Translations under genes and position numbers: made by a program
Shown here: positions 62,655 through 64,000 of the stretch, in pieces
How positions within the stretch are numbered: the first letter of the stretch is position 1
Layout of the letters: each line of letters opens with the position of its first letter
NCBI GenBank assembly: GCA_943736015.1
Contig: OX031058.1
Span: 4,789,001-4,853,000 of the forward strand
From: Tridacna crocea
Taxonomy: Eukaryota; Mollusca; Bivalvia; Cardiida; Cardiidae
Length of the DNA: 64,000 bases
Reading direction: 5' to 3'
Notes under the pieces: generated by a model
Database searches by the model: none
Told to the model about the DNA's origin: nothing
Seen by the model: only the letters and a program-made list of their open reading frames with translations

Positions 62655-63351
62655 GTCGCTGAGATACATCACATGTGGCACTATGAACTTGACCTCGGTT
62701 ACAAAACATTATTTTCCCCACGCAATTTCGACTCTGATGGCCTTTGGCGCTGTAGGGTGCTTGAGATTCCGATATTTTTCGTCGTTCTGTTTACGAAGAC
62801 CCACAATAGTTTAGTAGAGTTGTATGGTAATTAATCGAAAGTACAGGTTTAACCATTTCGATGTAGTAAACTCTTTTTGCTGTGATGATAAACGAATAAG
62901 CGACTATCATCCTGTGTCGTTGTTTCTGTTTACAATGTCAATAAACTTTGTTTTTCAAGCCTAGAATGGGGACAAAACGATCAAGTGAATGAAAGTTTTG
63001 TTTCAACGCCTTGAATGATTACGTGGTGTTTACGTTACTATTACGTCAAACGGACAGGTATAGCTCAATGATAAGAATGCACGTTTCGTGGTGTCTTATC
63101 TTGATGTAGGACGTCCAAGTACGAATAAAAATCAATGGAAAAAATTGAACACGTGTACATGTTTTTGCCTTTGGTGCTGTAAGGGTAAACGAATAAGAGC
63201 GCCAAGAAAAAAAACACAGTTCTCAGCAAATGTTTGGGAAGGATTGCAAATGTTTTACAAACATTTTGGTGAAAAAGAAATTGCAAATCACTTGGAGCTA
63301 TAAACTAATCCTCCCTATCGTAAGAAAACAATAAACGACAATAAAAATGGC
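62655..63351. other. Unassigned stretch
   Basis: Frames at 63065-63286 (minus) and 63088-63303 have no identifiable domain. No repeat recognised. Confidence 0.4.
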
Positions 63352-63428
63352 TTCGATATCTTGGTTTCTCGTTTGCAAATGCTTTTAACTGGGAACAGTC
63401 TAAAATTTGTCGATTGGTAAAGGTTAGA
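63352..63428 (+). repeat. Family A MITE, right-end fragment
   Basis: TTTGCAAATGCTTTTAACTG, CAGTCTAAAATTTGTCG and TTGGTAAAGGTTAGA are the right end of the family. Confidence 0.65.
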
Positions 63429-64000
63429 TTTATAGTGCGAAATGAGTCTTTTTTAGGGAAATATAAAAGATATTCAAATAATAGAGAGAAGGACGCAAAA
63501 AAAAAAATCACCGAATAAAGTTATTCTATGGCTGGTGCCATGTCCCTTGCCCCATAATTATAAAAGGCAGAGCTATCTCATATTAGACAAAAATACCTCA
63601 AAAGGTGTTTGAATTCAGACGAGAGGTAATTACAGTCAGGCACGTGATCATAAATAGCCTGTTACATTCACAAACCTAAAGTCGGTCATTCAAGGTACAG
63701 ATAAACCTGTTAGTGTAATGTTCACTGTCATGCAAACCATATTGTTTACACTATAATGTGATGATGATGATGTTATTTATCTGGCAACGTAGACATACAA
63801 GTTCAAATATTGGAAAAAAATAATACCTTGTTACCTCGAGAAACATGTTTGATAAGGACGACCATGAAATTATCTCAATCAAGAGTTAGTGAATGGAATC
63901 GTGACACAACAAGAAGTTACCAAATTTAATCTGAAAATAGTCTGTTGTAATACAAAAATAAAAAGTCATCCCCAAGGCTTAAAGTGTTAAACTTTGCTAA
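63429..64000. other. Unassigned stretch
   Basis: No gene or repeat family recognised; a short GATGATGATG run near 63758. Confidence 0.4.

Overview
The window reads as a repeat-dominated, AT-rich stretch of an animal nuclear genome, most likely a bivalve mollusc. The grounds are the repeat spectrum: tRNA-headed SINEs, many TTAA-flanked hairpin MITEs, GATCAGACTGCAC-type foldback repeats, and GGGCAATAACTC arrays of the kind seen in bivalve genomes. The clade call is an inference; species cannot be read from this. I find no host protein-coding gene, rRNA or functional tRNA gene. The only long reading frame belongs to a retrotransposon.

Layout. 1-18 kb: a dense field of TTAA-flanked MITEs, several fused head to tail on one shared TTAA, with a 172-bp tandem repeat at 9.5-10.2 kb, foldback elements, and a tiny LTR element (14016-14543) inserted at the tip of a MITE hairpin. 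18-27 kb: foldback sequences (19.4 kb; inverted minisatellite arms at 20.1-21.0 kb; a 402-bp inverted repeat at 21.1-21.5 kb), a diverged solo LTR (19.0 kb) and a second complete tiny LTR element (24546-25075). 27-48 kb: sparser MITEs, a minisatellite (31.25-32.6 kb) with a SINE inside it, a solo LTR carrying two nested MITEs (39.5-40.1 kb), and a 3' fragment of a non-LTR retrotransposon (46.4-47.2 kb). 48492-54771: a complete, very young LTR retrotransposon. 55-64 kb: composite palindromic repeats, GGGCAATAACTC arrays, a second SINE and scattered MITE pieces.

Three systems stand out. (1) A Ty3/Gypsy element of the Gmr1 type: one 1578-codon gag-pol frame with the Ty1/copia-like order protease, integrase, reverse transcriptase, RNase H, and a capsid region resembling the vertebrate SCAN domain. 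(2) A miniature LTR (TRIM) family with two complete and two solo copies. Its 206-213-bp LTR contains a tRNA-like polymerase III promoter with canonical A and B boxes. An 18-nt tRNA-Pro-type primer binding site abuts the LTR, the complete copies have no TTTT on the sense strand, and the same primer site, with one mismatch, is used by the Gmr1-type element, which could therefore be its driver. (3) Two related MITE families (about 46 and 4 copies) built around a 67-nt hairpin with a 33-bp stem. Stem changes within and between families are mirrored in both arms, while the bodies have diverged much further.

Nested insertions give a relative order and direct target-site evidence: MITEs landed in TTAA sites of an old solo LTR and of a tandem repeat, a TRIM landed in a MITE, and a SINE lies in a minisatellite. 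In MITE entries, strand + means the CCCATTACCACACAATCCC-type end lies at the lower coordinate.
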